64,000 bases of DNA from an uncultured Bacteroidales bacterium (GTDB taxonomy: Bacteria > Bacteroidota > Bacteroidia > Bacteroidales > F082), in the NCBI GenBank assembly GCA_900315175.1, contig OMYA01000005.1:1-64000 (forward strand), written 5' to 3'. The position numbers and the translations under genes were made by a program. Numbering within the stretch: position 1 is the stretch's first letter; each line of letters begins with the position of its first letter. Below are positions 7,246 to 17,883 of this stretch, one piece after another. The notes below the pieces were generated by a model. It saw only the letters and a list, made by a program, of their open reading frames with translations, made no database searches and was not told the origin of the DNA.

Positions 7246-8135
7246 ATCAAATTTTCAATAATAATTTCCACTTCATCAATGGTAAACCATTGATAATCAT
7301 TGTCCTTTCGCAGCCACGTCATTTGACGTTTGGCATATTGCCGCGTGTTAATCTTAATCTGCTCTACAGCCTGTTCCAAGGTGCATTTCCCGTCGAGATA
7401 ATCGAACAATTCTTTGTAACCTACTGTGTTTAAAGAGTTTAGATGGCGTTTCTGATACACCGACTTCACCTCATCAAGCAAACCTTGCTGCATCATCATG
7501 TCGACGCGCTGGTTAATCCTCTCGATGAGCTTGTCTCTGTCCCAAAGTATGGCTAACTTTGTAATCTCAAAATCGCGTTTTGCGACATTTCTCTGCCTGA
7601 AAGCGGAGTAGGGTCTGCCAGTTTGATAATAAACCTCCAAAGCGCGCTGCAAGCGACGCGGATTCTGCCTGTCGACAACCTGATAATACTCGTTGTCAAA
7701 CTTCTCGACTTCTTTTTGCAAAGCCTCAATGCCATCTGTCTCAAGCATCTTGGAAACCCTGTCGCGCACCTCTTCGGAAATATCTGGCATCGAGTCCAAT
7801 CCGTTGCACACAGCATCAATAAAAAGCCCCGATCCGCCGGTCATGATGGCGACATTTTTAGTATTAAAGTATTGCTTTAATAAATCTAATACATCTCTTT
7901 CATAATCAGCCACGTCGTATTTGTCGTCAATACTCAGATTATGAACAAAATGATGCTTCACCTGAGCCAGTTCCTCGGCTGTCGGAGCGGCTGTTCCAAT
8001 CGACAGTTCTTTGTAAAACTGACGGCTGTCGGCGGATATGATTTCAGCATCAAAGGCCTTCGCGAGCTTTATCGCGGTCGCAGTCTTTCCCGATGCCGTC
8101 GGTCCCGCCAATACTATGAGATGCTTGCCTTCCAA
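7242..8135 (-). CDS. miaA: tRNA dimethylallyltransferase
   Basis: Transfers a dimethylallyl group to the N6 of A37 in tRNAs that read codons starting with U. 297 residues, a usual length. The P-loop is AGPTASGKTATA near residue 10; the conserved ISADSRQFYKEL follows, then the GTAAPTAEEL loop, GGSGLFIDAVCNG, and RNPRRLQRALE-type sequence around DRQNPRRLQRAL. The ATG at 8135 is 8 nt from the cca stop, so the two genes form an operon with clpC upstream. The stop codon lies in a palindromic repeat. Confidence 0.97.
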   Translation of the reverse strand: MEGKHLIVLAGPTASGKTATAIKLAKAFDAEIISADSRQFYKELSIGTAAPTAEELAQVKHHFVHNLSIDDKYDVADYERDVLDLLKQYFNTKNVAIMTGGSGLFIDAVCNGLDSMPDISEEVRDRVSKMLETDGIEALQKEVEKFDNEYYQVVDRQNPRRLQRALEVYYQTGRPYSAFRQRNVAKRDFEITKLAILWDRDKLIERINQRVDMMMQQGLLDEVKSVYQKRHLNSLNTVGYKELFDYLDGKCTLEQAVEQIKINTRQYAKRQMTWLRKDNDYQWFTIDEVEIIIENLM

Positions 8136-8143
8136 AACGTGAA

Positions 8144-9610
8144 TTATTTTACTGGGACTGGTCCGTTTGACTTTACTTCCACAGGCTCTGTGACTTCGCA
8201 GACGACCTTCAATCCGAGTTTTTCGCCTTCAGCTTTCATAAACTGATAAGCCTCTTCGAAATTGTTGCCGATAATGCCGTCCAAAATGGCTTCGCGGATG
8301 GCTGTTTTAATCACTCCGACGTCGCGACACTCAGGAATTCCGAAGGTTTTCATGATGACGGTGCCGTCGACAGGCGGTTGCCAGTTGCGCAGGTGGTCTT
8401 TCGCCTCGATCTCTTTGAGTTTCCTTCTTACAATCTGGAAATTATTGTGGAAACGAGCTTTCTTCTCCTCGTTTTTCGATGTGATGTCGGCATCGCAAAG
8501 TGTCATCAGATCGTCGATGTCGTCGCCGGCATCGAAGAGCAAACGCCTTACTGCTGAATCGGTTACGATGTCTTGAGCCAGCACGATAGGGCGGAGGTGG
8601 AGGTAAACGAGTTTCTCCACATATTTCATCTTCTCGTTAAGCGGCAGCTTGAAGTTGGCGAAGATCTTATGCACCATCTTCGAGCCTTTCACCTCGTGTC
8701 CGTGGAATGTCCAGCCGGCTTCTTTTTCAAATTTCTTGGTAAGCGGCTTTGCGATATCGTGTAAGATGGCAGCCCAGCGGAGCCATAAGTCGCCACCACT
8801 ATTCGCCACATTATCAAGCACTTCCAAGGTGTGATAGAAGTTGTCCTTATGTCCTTTGCCTTCTTGGACCTCTATGCCTTTCAACGCCGCCATCTGCGGG
8901 AAAATCAAAGGTAACAGTCCGCATTTGTCAAGAAGTTTGAAACCGATGCTCGGCACGTCCGACATGATGATTTTGTTCATCTCCTCGGTGACGCGTTCCA
9001 TTGATATTATCTTGATTCTCTGAGCGTTACGTCTTATCGCCTCGAACGACTCCGCCTCAATCATGAAATGGAGCTGTGTCGCAAATCTGATGGCTCGCAT
9101 CATGCGCAAAGGGTCGTCGGAATAGGTGATATCCGGGTCTAAAGGCGTGCGGATTATCTTATCTTCGAGGTCTTTAACTCCGTTGAACGGGTCGACGAGC
9201 TCGCCGAAGTTGTTCTCGTTCAATGAGATTGCCATCGCGTTGATGGTGAAGTCGCGGCGGTTCTGGTCGTCTTCCAAGGTGCCGTTTTCGCACGTAGGTT
9301 TGCGGCTGTCGGCGGTGTACGACTCTTTTCTGGCGCCCACAAACTCAATCTCATGGCCTGCCACGTTGATCATCGCGGTGCCGAAACGTCCGTAAAACTT
9401 CACATGTTTCTTGCCTGGCAACATTTCGGCGGTTTTCTTGGCTAACTCGATGCCGCTACCCACCGTAACCACGTCAATATCATTGGATTGGCGATGCAGC
9501 AACAGGTCGCGGACATAGCCGCCCACGATGTAGGAATCGAATCCCAACTCACGCGACGCGGCTGTGATCACCTTGAAAAACTTGTTATCTATCTTATCCT
9601 TCAGATTCAT
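8144..9610 (-). CDS. cca: CCA-adding tRNA nucleotidyltransferase with HD domain
   Basis: Adds or repairs the 3' CCA of tRNAs. The genome needs such an enzyme because the tRNA genes in this window do not encode CCA. 488 residues: nucleotidyltransferase motif IVGGYVRDLLL with NDIDVVTVG near residue 30, the RRDFTINAMAI segment, the RMMRAIRFA helix, and an HD phosphohydrolase domain (AAILHDIAKP) in the second half. The last residues, CEVTEPVEVKSNGPVPVK, look foreign to the family and match the translation of a widespread short intergenic repeat. clpC lies 6 nt upstream and miaA 8 nt downstream. Confidence 0.95.
   Translation of the reverse strand: MNLKDKIDNKFFKVITAASRELGFDSYIVGGYVRDLLLHRQSNDIDVVTVGSGIELAKKTAEMLPGKKHVKFYGRFGTAMINVAGHEIEFVGARKESYTADSRKPTCENGTLEDDQNRRDFTINAMAISLNENNFGELVDPFNGVKDLEDKIIRTPLDPDITYSDDPLRMMRAIRFATQLHFMIEAESFEAIRRNAQRIKIISMERVTEEMNKIIMSDVPSIGFKLLDKCGLLPLIFPQMAALKGIEVQEGKGHKDNFYHTLEVLDNVANSGGDLWLRWAAILHDIAKPLTKKFEKEAGWTFHGHEVKGSKMVHKIFANFKLPLNEKMKYVEKLVYLHLRPIVLAQDIVTDSAVRRLLFDAGDDIDDLMTLCDADITSKNEEKKARFHNNFQIVRRKLKEIEAKDHLRNWQPPVDGTVIMKTFGIPECRDVGVIKTAIREAILDGIIGNNFEEAYQFMKAEGEKLGLKVVCEVTEPVEVKSNGPVPVK
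8147..8200 (-). repeat. Repeat-derived tail of cca (VTEPVEV type)
   Basis: ACTTCCACAGGCTCTGTGA on the plus strand resembles the common bacterial intergenic repeat CACTTCGACAGGCTCAGTGA. Read in the cca frame it gives VTEPVEV, a peptide often produced when that repeat runs into a gene end. Confidence 0.5.
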
Positions 9611-9616
9611 TGATTA

Positions 9617-9655
9617 TCAATCAATTGATTGAGGAGACGATGTGCACATCGTCTC
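9617..9655. repeat. Two adjacent palindromes forming the end of clpC
   Basis: TCAATCAATTGATTGA (9617-9632) is a perfect 16-nt palindrome. A perfect 22-nt palindrome centred on TGTGCACA follows at 9634-9655. Together they encode the last 13 residues and the stop of clpC. Confidence 0.75.
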
Positions 9656-12166
9656 TACGGTCATATCATCTTTTTCGGCATCGTAATCAATCACGATTTT
9701 CGATCCTTTTTCAGGGTTCGATTTGATGATTTCCTCTGCCAAAACGTCTTCCACATATTTCTGGATGGCTCGTTTCAGCGGACGTGCGCCGTATTGCTCG
9801 TCCCAGCCTTTCTCGACGATGTAATTGCGGGCTTTTTCTGTGAGCTCCGGCTCGTATCCCATCTCTTTGATGCGTGCGAACACCTTCTTCAGCTCGATGT
9901 CGATAATCTGGTTGATGTTTTCCTTGTTCAGCGACTCGAAAATCACCACCTCGTCGATTCTGTTGAGGAATTCGGGCGCAAATGAGCGTTTTAAGGCGTT
10001 TTCTATCACTGCACGGGAATATTTGTCTTTCGAATCTTTCTTCGCCTGTGTGCCAAATCCTACGCCTTGCCCGAAGTCCTTCAGCTGACGCGAGCCGATG
10101 TTTGACGTCATGATGATGATGGTGTTCTTGAAATCGACTTTTCTGCCAAGAGAATCGGTGAGTTGGCCGTCGTCAAGCACTTGCAGGAGCAGATGGAACA
10201 CATCCGGATGTGCCTTCTCTATTTCGTCCAAAAGAACGATAGAGTAGGGCTTGCGGCGCACTTTCTCTGTCAGCTGGCCGCCTTCTTCATATCCGACGTA
10301 TCCTGGAGGCGCTCCGACGAGACGCGATACGGCGAATTTCTCCATGTATTCGCTCATGTCGATACGTATCAAGGCATCCTCAGAATCAAAGAGGTACTTT
10401 GCCAATACCTTTGCCAGATATGTCTTTCCGACGCCTGTGGGGCCGAGGAAGATGAAGCTTCCGATTGGTCTGTTAGGGTCTTTCAAGCCTGCACGGTTAC
10501 GGCGGATAGCTTTCACCACGTTCTTAATCGCCTCATCCTGGCCGATGACGGTGCCAGCGAGTTCCGATTCCATGCTCATGAGGCGGTCGCCTTCGTTTTG
10601 TGCGATACGCTGAACAGGTACGCCAGTCATCATTGCCACTACTTCAGCGACGTTCTGCTCGGTGACGGTCTCACGATGGCTGCTTGTCTCGTTATCCCAG
10701 GCTTTCTTGGCGTTTTCAAGTTTCTCGGCCAGCGATTTCTCCTCGTCACGGTATTTGCCGGCATCTTCAAAACGCTGTTCTTTGATGGCGAGTTTCTTCT
10801 GTCGGCGAATCTCTTCAATTTGTTTCTCCATCTCGACAATCTCAGTCGGGACATGGATGTTGCTGATATGCACTCTCGCACCGGCTTCGTCCAAGGCGTC
10901 GATAGCCTTATCCGGCAGGTGACGGTCGGAGATGTAGCGATTTGTGAGTTTCACGCAAGCCTCGATGGCATCTTGGGAATAATGCACGAGATGATGGTCT
11001 TCGTATCTGCTCTTGATGTTGTTCAGAATCTGTACGGTTTCTTCCGTTGTCGTCGGTTCCACCAGTATTTTCTGGAAACGGCGTTCCAAGGCTCCGTCTT
11101 TTTCTATATATTGGCGATATTCGTCCAATGTCGTTGCGCCGATGCACTGCAACTCGCCGCGAGCCAATGCCGGTTTGAACATATTCGAAGCGTCGAGAGA
11201 GCCGTTGGCGTTGCCCGCGCCCACAATATTGTGAATCTCATCGATGAAGATGATGATGTCGGGATTCTTCACCAACTCATTGAGAATGCTCTTCATGCGT
11301 TCCTCAAACTGGCCTCTGTATTTCGTTCCTGCGACCACAGATCCGAGGTCTAAAACGATGATTCGTTTGTTGTACAACGTGCGTGAAACCTTATGTTCCA
11401 CAATACGTTGTGCCAGTCCTTCGGCAATTGCTGATTTGCCCACTCCAGGCTCACCGATAAGAATAGGGTTGTTTTTCTTGCGGCGGCTGAGTATCTGTGC
11501 TATTCTCTCAAGCTCCTTCTCGCGTCCGACGATAGGGTCGAGGCGGCCTTCCTCAGCGGCTTTAGTCAGATCACGGCCAAAACTGTCAAGAACAGGTGTG
11601 CCTGACTTGTTGTTTTTCTTATTCTGTTGTTTGTCAGTGGTTTGTGCAGGAGTCTCATCTTCTTCGTCCTCATCCTGAAACACATTTTGAGGTTGCTCGA
11701 CCACATCTTCGTTGTTCTTTATCGGCTGGTTAGGTGTTAATTTCTCCACTTCCTTCTTGTATTTGTTAAACGTAATCCCTTCGTATTCAAGACGTTGCGA
11801 CACGATGTTGTTGTCGTCGTGAAGAATTGCGAGCATAAGATGCTCCGATGCGACTTGTTCGCTGTTGAAGTCTTTCGCCACGATATATGTGAACTTCAGT
11901 GCGCGTTCGGCTTGTTTGGTAAGAGGCAGGTTGTCGGTGTTCCCGAGCACGGTGCCGTTGGTCTTTATCGATGCTTCCAGTTTCTGCCTAAACGCTTCAA
12001 TATCAAGCTCTAAGTTTTTCAAAATCTGCACCGCATTACTGTCTGTGTCGTCCGCAATTCCAAGGAAAATATGCTCCAATCCGATGTACGCATTGCCCAT
12101 CTTCACAGCTTCCTCGCGACTGTGCTGCATAATATCCTGAACCCTGGGTGAAAATTTCTGATCCAT
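9617..12166 (-). CDS. clpC: ATP-dependent Clp protease ATPase subunit ClpC
   Basis: AAA+ unfoldase that feeds proteins to ClpP. 849 residues: the double Clp N domain (1-150), a low-complexity Gln/Lys/Asn linker, AAA domain 1 with GEPGVGKSA and [10 protein letters not shown], a UVR-type coiled coil, and AAA domain 2 with GPTGVGKTY and [17 protein letters not shown] loop matches the ClpP-docking tripeptide. The tail [13 protein letters not shown] is encoded by two palindromes and replaces a typical end. The start is ATG at 12166, preceded by a -7 box at 12187-12194. It heads a clpC-cca-miaA operon, divergent from gyrA. Confidence 0.96.
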   Translation of the reverse strand: MDQKFSPRVQDIMQHSREEAVKMGNAYIGLEHIFLGIADDTDSNAVQILKNLELDIEAFRQKLEASIKTNGTVLGNTDNLPLTKQAERALKFTYIVAKDFNSEQVASEHLMLAILHDDNNIVSQRLEYEGITFNKYKKEVEKLTPNQPIKNNEDVVEQPQNVFQDEDEEDETPAQTTDKQQNKKNNKSGTPVLDSFGRDLTKAAEEGRLDPIVGREKELERIAQILSRRKKNNPILIGEPGVGKSAIAEGLAQRIVEHKVSRTLYNKRIIVLDLGSVVAGTKYRGQFEERMKSILNELVKNPDIIIFIDEIHNIVGAGNANGSLDASNMFKPALARGELQCIGATTLDEYRQYIEKDGALERRFQKILVEPTTTEETVQILNNIKSRYEDHHLVHYSQDAIEACVKLTNRYISDRHLPDKAIDALDEAGARVHISNIHVPTEIVEMEKQIEEIRRQKKLAIKEQRFEDAGKYRDEEKSLAEKLENAKKAWDNETSSHRETVTEQNVAEVVAMMTGVPVQRIAQNEGDRLMSMESELAGTVIGQDEAIKNVVKAIRRNRAGLKDPNRPIGSFIFLGPTGVGKTYLAKVLAKYLFDSEDALIRIDMSEYMEKFAVSRLVGAPPGYVGYEEGGQLTEKVRRKPYSIVLLDEIEKAHPDVFHLLLQVLDDGQLTDSLGRKVDFKNTIIIMTSNIGSRQLKDFGQGVGFGTQAKKDSKDKYSRAVIENALKRSFAPEFLNRIDEVVIFESLNKENINQIIDIELKKVFARIKEMGYEPELTEKARNYIVEKGWDEQYGARPLKRAIQKYVEDVLAEEIIKSNPEKGSKIVIDYDAEKDDMTVETMCTSSPQSID

Positions 12167-12186
12167 CTTATAAAAATTTCAAACTG

Positions 12187-12194
12187 CAAAAATA
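12187..12194 (-). promoter_or_regulatory. Promoter -7 box TATTTTTG for clpC
   Basis: The minus-strand TATTTTTG lies about 20 nt before the clpC ATG, in the divergent clpC/gyrA region (12167-12343). The rest of that gap is A/T-rich with no further feature seen. Confidence 0.6.
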
Positions 12195-12294
12195 CAAATA
12201 AAATTCCTTATATGCGTCATTTTTGGCATGAATTTTGTTAATTTAATGTTAAAAAATATTAAATTAATTTTGTTTCCCATTCAAAAAAATTCCG

Positions 12295-12302
12295 TATTTT
12301 TG
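12295..12302 (+). promoter_or_regulatory. Promoter -7 box TATTTTTG for gyrA
   Basis: TATTTTTG with TTTTG 22 nt upstream (12268-12272), as expected for a Bacteroidota sigma factor promoter. It lies 41 nt before the gyrA ATG. Confidence 0.65.
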
Positions 12303-12343
12303 TAAACTATTTTTAAGGATTTTTAAAATTAAAGGAAAGATAA

Positions 12344-14905
12344 ATGGAAGAACAATTTGAAGGCGAAAGAATAGTCCCTATAGGCATTGAGGACCACATG
12401 AAATCGAGTTACATCGACTATTCGATGTCGGTCATTGTGGCGCGTGCGTTGCCTGATGTTAGAGACGGTTTGAAACCTGTTCACCGCCGTATCCTTTACG
12501 GAATGATGGATATGGGCGTTCTCTCGAACCGCCCGTATAAGAAGTCAGCCAAGGTGGTGGGCGAAGTTTTGGGTAAGTATCACCCGCATGGCGACTCGTC
12601 GGTTTACGACGCTATGGTGCGTATGGCACAGGACTGGAGCATGCGTTATCCTCTCGTTGACGGTCAGGGTAACTTCGGCTCAATGGATGCTGACCCACCG
12701 GCGGCAATGCGTTACACCGAGGCACGTCTGAGAAAGATAGCGGAAGAAATGCTTGCAGACCTAGACAAGGATACTGTCGATTTTATGAACAACTACGATG
12801 ATTCCGAAAGGGAACCTACCGTGCTGCCGTCACTCATCCCTAACCTTTTGGTCAACGGAGCGAGCGGTATCGCCGTCGGTATGGCAACCAACATGCCTCC
12901 TCACAACCTGAGCGAGGTCGTCGACGGAATCATAGCTTATATCGACAACAACGACATCACCGTCAGCGAGTTGATGGAGTACATCAAAGCTCCAGATTTC
13001 CCGACAGGCGGCATCATCTACGGCTACGAGGGCGTGAAAGACGCTTTCGAGACTGGCCGCGGACGTATCGTTCTGCGTGCAAACACCACTATTGAGGAAC
13101 ATAACGGCCACGAGAGAATCATCGCCACATCAGTGCCTTTTCTCACAAACAAGGCTGATATGATCAAACGTACCGCCGACCTTATCTCTGATAAGAAAAT
13201 CGACGGCATCGCTGATATTCGTGACGAATCCGACCGTAACGGCCTCCGCATTGTTTATGACCTGAAACGTGACGCCGTGTCGAGCGTGGTGCTGAACAAA
13301 CTGTTCCAGATGACAGGCCTCCAGAGCTCATTCAGCGTGAACAACGTGTGCCTGGTGAACGGCCGTCCTCACACATTGAACCTCAAACAGCTGATTCAAT
13401 ATTATGTGGAGCACCGTCATCAGTGCGTGGTGCGCCGCACACAGCACGACCTTCGTGAAGCCGAGAAACGCGCTCATATCTTGGAAGGTCTCGCACGAGC
13501 CATCGACATCGTCGACCAGATAATCGCCACAATCCGTGCCTGTAAAGGCGGCTCACAGGAAGCAAAGCAGGCTTTGATGGACCAGTACGGTTTCGATGAC
13601 CCGCAGGCAGCTGCAATCGTGGCTTACCGCTTAGGTCAGTTGGCTGGTCTCGAAATCAAGAAAATCATGGATGAACTCGACGAGCTTCACAAACTCATCG
13701 CCCATCTCAAAGAAGTGCTCGCAAGTCCTGCAATGCAGTTCGACATCATCAAGAAAGAACTGCTTTACGTCAAAGAGAAATACGGCGACGAGAGAAAGAG
13801 CACCATCGAGCGCACAGCCGAAGACTTCAAGATGGAAGATATCATCGCTGACGACGCAGTGGTCGTGACAATCTCACACCTTAATTATATTAAACGTACC
13901 AACCTGACGGAATACCGCCGCCAGAGCAGGGGAGGAAAAGGCTCGAAAGGCTCCGACGCACGCGACGAAGACTTCATCGAACAGATTTTCGTGGCAACGA
14001 ACCACAACTACATGCTGTTCTTCACAGAGAAGGGCAGATGCTACTGGCTGCGCGTGTTCGAAATCCCTGAAGGCACCAAGGCAAGCAAGGGTAGGGCTAT
14101 CCAGAACCTTATCCATCTGGAACCGGACGACAACGTCAAAGCTTATATCAATTTGACCGATATGAGCCCTGAATTCGTTGAAAATCATTATCTTACACTC
14201 ATCACGAAGAAAGGTGTCATCAAGAAGACAACACTCGAGGCTTACTCACGTCCGCGTGCCACAGGTATCATCGCTCTCGGTATCCGCGAAGGCGATGAGC
14301 TCCTTGAAGCCAAGATGACCAGCGGCAACAGCGAGATTTTGATTGCGCTGAAGTCGGGTAGGGCCATCAGATTCCCAGAGAAGACAGTGCGTCCGATGGG
14401 TAGAACGGCATCAGGTGTGCGCGCTATCACCGTTGACGACGAAAACGATGAAGTTGTCGGCATGATCTGCATCGACGATCCGCAGACCAACGTGCTCGTG
14501 GTTTCTGAAAAGGGCTACGGAAAACGTTCAGACCTTGAGGAATACCGCATCACAAACAGAGGCGGTAAGGGCGTCAAGACCATGAACATCACCGATAAGA
14601 CCGGCCAACTGGTCGCTATCAAGGACGTGGTCGATGGCGATGACCTCATGATTATCAACAAGTCAGGTATCCTCATCCGTATAGCCGTTGATACTCTGAG
14701 AGTTATGGGTCGTGCAACACAAGGCGTGCGCCTCATCAACCTCCGCGACAACGACGAAATCGCAGCTGTGACAAAGGTCAAAGCTGAGGACATCGAAGAA
14801 GAGGAAGAATTTGACGAAAATGTGGAAAACGTTGAAAATGCTGAGACTTCGGACAATAATGAAGGTGCAGACAACGTTAATACAGAAAATCAACAAGAAG
14901 TTTAA
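12344..14905 (+). CDS. gyrA: DNA gyrase subunit A
   Basis: Cleaving and rejoining subunit of gyrase. 853 residues: the breakage-reunion domain with the catalytic Tyr in [10 protein letters not shown], the quinolone-determining segment [17 protein letters not shown] (Ser and Asp at the two usual resistance positions, so wild-type there), a long coiled coil, and C-terminal beta-pinwheel blades with the GyrA-box-like [11 protein letters not shown] near residue 525. The end is a strongly acidic, Asn/Glu-rich tail of about 45 residues. The ATG at 12344 follows its own promoter. A TPR protein gene begins 19 nt after the stop and may be cotranscribed. Confidence 0.97.
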   Translation: MEEQFEGERIVPIGIEDHMKSSYIDYSMSVIVARALPDVRDGLKPVHRRILYGMMDMGVLSNRPYKKSAKVVGEVLGKYHPHGDSSVYDAMVRMAQDWSMRYPLVDGQGNFGSMDADPPAAMRYTEARLRKIAEEMLADLDKDTVDFMNNYDDSEREPTVLPSLIPNLLVNGASGIAVGMATNMPPHNLSEVVDGIIAYIDNNDITVSELMEYIKAPDFPTGGIIYGYEGVKDAFETGRGRIVLRANTTIEEHNGHERIIATSVPFLTNKADMIKRTADLISDKKIDGIADIRDESDRNGLRIVYDLKRDAVSSVVLNKLFQMTGLQSSFSVNNVCLVNGRPHTLNLKQLIQYYVEHRHQCVVRRTQHDLREAEKRAHILEGLARAIDIVDQIIATIRACKGGSQEAKQALMDQYGFDDPQAAAIVAYRLGQLAGLEIKKIMDELDELHKLIAHLKEVLASPAMQFDIIKKELLYVKEKYGDERKSTIERTAEDFKMEDIIADDAVVVTISHLNYIKRTNLTEYRRQSRGGKGSKGSDARDEDFIEQIFVATNHNYMLFFTEKGRCYWLRVFEIPEGTKASKGRAIQNLIHLEPDDNVKAYINLTDMSPEFVENHYLTLITKKGVIKKTTLEAYSRPRATGIIALGIREGDELLEAKMTSGNSEILIALKSGRAIRFPEKTVRPMGRTASGVRAITVDDENDEVVGMICIDDPQTNVLVVSEKGYGKRSDLEEYRITNRGGKGVKTMNITDKTGQLVAIKDVVDGDDLMIINKSGILIRIAVDTLRVMGRATQGVRLINLRDNDEIAAVTKVKAEDIEEEEEFDENVENVENAETSDNNEGADNVNTENQQEV

Positions 14906-14924
14906 CTTTTAAATTTAGAATAAA

Positions 14925-16169
14925 ATGAAGAAAGTATTGTTAACTTTAGCTTTAGCAATTTTAGGACAGTTCGCTATCGCTCAAAACATGCAGGTGCAGA
15001 ACGCTTTTGCAAAGCAGAAGGAAGCACAGCAGTTTATTGACCAGGCAGAAGCTTTGAAGACTCAGCACAAGACTGAGAAAGCTGCAAAGCAGATGCAGAA
15101 TGCCAAAATTACCATCACAAAGGCAAAAGAGGCTATCGACGCAGCATCAGTGCACGAATCAACAATGAATCAGGCAAAGACTTGGCACTATTATGCAGTT
15201 ATTTACTATAAAATAGGCGCATATCCTGAGTTCGTCGACATCGATCCGGAATCATACGACAAGGTTTTGTCAGCCATTGAAAAGATTCAGGAACTTGACG
15301 AGAAATATTATGAACAGATGGGTCAGGAGCTCACATCGTATGTTAGAGGCATTGACAACACATACTATCAGCTTGGTGTCGACAGCTTCAACAACGGCAA
15401 CTATGAGGACGCTATGGCCAATTTCCAGAAAGCAGCTGATGCAGCAAACAAAATCGGTGCTGTTGACGATGCCGCTATGATGGCTTGCGCCACATGTGCC
15501 ATTAAACTCGAAAAATTCGACGTTGCAGCTGCAACATTCCAAACACTCATCGACAAAGGTTATGATGACGTGACAAATTATTCAGGTCTTATCAACGCAT
15601 ACAGAGAACTCGGCGAAGGCGAGAAGTCAATTGAAGTGATTAACATCGCAAGAGAGAAATATGCTGATAATCCACAGATTATCAACGATATGATCAACAC
15701 TTATCTGACACTCCACAGAGAAAGCGAAATCGTTGAGCAGATTGAAGCTATGGCTCAGAAATACACAGACCAGCCTGTGTATTATTACATCCTTGGCAAC
15801 ATCTACAGCAATATGGATTCTGAAATATTCGACATTGAGAAAGCCCTTGAATATTATGGGAAAGTTATCGCTGAAGATGAAAATTATGCTGATGCATACT
15901 ACGGAGCCGGCGTTCTTTTGATGAACAAGGCTGCTGAGATTTCAAAAGAAGCTGATGAGAAAGACCCTTCACAATACGCAAACTTCAATGCATATCTCGA
16001 GGAAACCGACAAGTTGGCTGCTGAAGCCAAATCCTATAACGAAAGAGCATTGCCTTACATGGAGAAAGCTTACGAATTGCTCCCAGCCGACGAGGCAGTG
16101 AAACATGCTTTGAAGACTCTTTATACACGTCTGAAACAGATGGATAAAGCAAAAGCACTTGATGAATAA
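14925..16169 (+). CDS. Exported tetratricopeptide-repeat protein
   Basis: 414 residues beginning with a signal peptide (MKKVLLTLALAILGQFAIAQ), so it should be periplasmic or attached to the outer membrane. The mature part is helical with several TPR-like units, for example NNGNYEDAMANFQKAADAAN and IEKALEYYGKVIAEDENYAD. TPR proteins are scaffolds; the partner is unknown. It follows gyrA by 19 nt and is closed by a hairpin terminator at 16176-16203. TPR proteins directly after gyrA are common in Bacteroidales. Confidence 0.85.
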   Translation: MKKVLLTLALAILGQFAIAQNMQVQNAFAKQKEAQQFIDQAEALKTQHKTEKAAKQMQNAKITITKAKEAIDAASVHESTMNQAKTWHYYAVIYYKIGAYPEFVDIDPESYDKVLSAIEKIQELDEKYYEQMGQELTSYVRGIDNTYYQLGVDSFNNGNYEDAMANFQKAADAANKIGAVDDAAMMACATCAIKLEKFDVAAATFQTLIDKGYDDVTNYSGLINAYRELGEGEKSIEVINIAREKYADNPQIINDMINTYLTLHRESEIVEQIEAMAQKYTDQPVYYYILGNIYSNMDSEIFDIEKALEYYGKVIAEDENYADAYYGAGVLLMNKAAEISKEADEKDPSQYANFNAYLEETDKLAAEAKSYNERALPYMEKAYELLPADEAVKHALKTLYTRLKQMDKAKALDE

Positions 16170-16175
16170 TCCAAT

Positions 16176-16203
16176 GGTGGAGTTGTAAAGCTCCACCTTT
16201 TTT
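16176..16203 (+). terminator. Rho-independent terminator after the gyrA-TPR unit
   Basis: GGTGGAG, loop TTGTAAAG, CTCCACC, then a run of six T residues. Confidence 0.8.
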
Positions 16204-16352
16204 CAAATATACTATTTAACATAATGTATATTATTTTGTAAAAGGGGTTGCAAAAATATGGAACAAATCTTAACAAATTTTAACATAAAAACCATATTTA
16301 TGCAAGTTAAGTTAAAAATTGTTAAAAATGAAAATCGTAGAGATTTTTTTAA

Positions 16353-16360
16353 TAAATTTG
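16353..16360 (+). promoter_or_regulatory. Promoter -7 box TAAATTTG
   Basis: It lies 29 nt before the ATG at 16390 in an A/T-rich gap (16204-16389). Confidence 0.55.
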
Positions 16361-16389
16361 CAGTGAGAAAATAATTAAAACATAGCATA

Positions 16390-16779
16390 ATGGAAATAAT
16401 TGGAAAAGTTGTACAATTGGGTACTTTGACCGAAGGAAACTCTCCTCGCGGTCCATGGAAAAAGCAGGAATTGATTATTGAAACATTGGAACAGTTCCCT
16501 AAAAAAGTCTGTCTGATGTGCTGGGGCGATCGCGTGAACGACGCCAATAGTTTCTTTGTCGGACAAACTATCAAAGCTCAGATTCGCATTGAATCACGTG
16601 AATTTAACGGCAAATGGTACACCGACGTCACAGCGTTCCGTTTGGACATTGACCAGCCTACAGCACAGCCTGCAGCACAACCGATGAATCAGACGCCACC
16701 TCAAATGCCTCAACAGCCATTGCCACCAATGAATGAGGAATATTTCGCCTCTGACAACGGTGACGACCTGCCGTTTTAG
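16390..16779 (+). CDS. DUF3127 OB-fold protein with SSB-like acidic tail
   Basis: 129 residues. The first 90 are a DUF3127 domain (IGKVVQLGTLTEGNSPRGPW, later IESREFNGKWYTDVTAFRL), which is related to OB-fold single-strand DNA-binding proteins. A Pro/Gln-rich linker leads to the end NGDDLPF, very like the acidic DD(I/L)PF tip through which SSB recruits partner proteins. This suggests a DNA-binding protein with an SSB-type docking tail. The gene has its own promoter and overlaps the convergent DUF4831 gene by 4 nt. Confidence 0.85.
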   Translation: MEIIGKVVQLGTLTEGNSPRGPWKKQELIIETLEQFPKKVCLMCWGDRVNDANSFFVGQTIKAQIRIESREFNGKWYTDVTAFRLDIDQPTAQPAAQPMNQTPPQMPQQPLPPMNEEYFASDNGDDLPF

Positions 16780-17882
16780 TGTGAAACAGATTTGATTTGA
16801 CCTGTATTCGGGTTGAATAAAACTTTATTGCTCTTTGCCGAGATCGTTTTAATTGTACCAAACTGACTGATGGTTAACGATTTCTCGGCAAAGACTTTAT
16901 TTCCAATAAGTATTTTTACGTCTGTGACAGCTGGAATTCTGTAAAAAACCTTGTTTAACTGACCGGACTTGTTGGCATCGTCACTCATTGTATTTATGTT
17001 TGCCAGAGAATTTCTGCTGTCAAACTGAATTTTTATCGTTTCACCTTTACCGCCAACATCTACAATGCCTTCTGTGCTTGATAGCTTTGCTATTGATACT
17101 GATGCGTTTACCTGGCTTTCTTCCGGCACATAATATATCACCTTCTTATATGTGCTTTTTATAGCTTTGCCTTTAAATAAGCTAACATATTCATTTTCAA
17201 TGCTTTTGACATTGTCAATCATATATGGCAAAGTATTCCCGTATGAAACCTCCTGAACACCAGAGACAAGATCATTATAAGCTTCCCTGATCTTTGAAAT
17301 CTTCTCCAAAGCAGTCTTTGCACGGTCTTCCTTGGTTATTTTTTTGGGGCCACTACCCTCTTCTTCATCATCGTCATCGTCAAACTCCACTTCATTATCA
17401 AGTATCTCGATGAATGAAACCTCTTTCTTATCTGTATTAAAGTAATTGTCGTTGAATGAGTTGCGTGTTAAAACCTCAACAGGGGTGACATTGTCATAAC
17501 CAAGAGCGAGAATGATTCCATCGTCATTCAAAATGACATTTGGAAGCGGTTCCTTGCTTTTCTCATCTGGTGAAATACAATATACAGCATTGGGGTCAAT
17601 ATCATTAACTGTCTGAATATCAACAGATTGTATATTGAATACTGATTTGTTTTCTTTGATATAATCAGTTGTTCCTAATAATTTTGTTGCAAATTCGGCA
17701 TAAGGTCCGATGTAATAATCGGTTTCCTCAATGATGAACTCCAATCTGATGACGTTTCTTGGCAGATAATAGTAAATGCCGTCATCCTGTGTTTCAGTAG
17801 CATTCTTTGCAAATGTTGTAATGAATTGAGCCTCAAGGCTTAACGATGCAAATAATGATAAGAATAAAAGTAGTTTTTTCAT
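16776..17882 (-). CDS. DUF4831 family exported protein
   Basis: 368 residues with a signal peptide (MKKLLLFLSLFASLSLEAQ). The beginning (GIYYYLPRNVIRLEFIIEET) is typical of DUF4831, a Bacteroidota family of unknown function. A very acidic stretch of Asp/Glu residues near residue 168 separates two beta-rich halves. The gene stops inside the end of the DUF3127 gene and starts 1 nt from the stop of the symporter gene upstream, so symporter and DUF4831 are probably one transcript. Likely periplasmic. Confidence 0.8.
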   Translation of the reverse strand: MKKLLLFLSLFASLSLEAQFITTFAKNATETQDDGIYYYLPRNVIRLEFIIEETDYYIGPYAEFATKLLGTTDYIKENKSVFNIQSVDIQTVNDIDPNAVYCISPDEKSKEPLPNVILNDDGIILALGYDNVTPVEVLTRNSFNDNYFNTDKKEVSFIEILDNEVEFDDDDDEEEGSGPKKITKEDRAKTALEKISKIREAYNDLVSGVQEVSYGNTLPYMIDNVKSIENEYVSLFKGKAIKSTYKKVIYYVPEESQVNASVSIAKLSSTEGIVDVGGKGETIKIQFDSRNSLANINTMSDDANKSGQLNKVFYRIPAVTDVKILIGNKVFAEKSLTISQFGTIKTISAKSNKVLFNPNTGQIKSVSH

Positions 17883-17883
17883 A

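Noticed and set aside
10163..11353. Long open frame (396 codons) on the plus strand inside clpC
   Set aside because: It is antisense to the conserved AAA domains of clpC, resembles no known protein and has no promoter; a codon-bias shadow.
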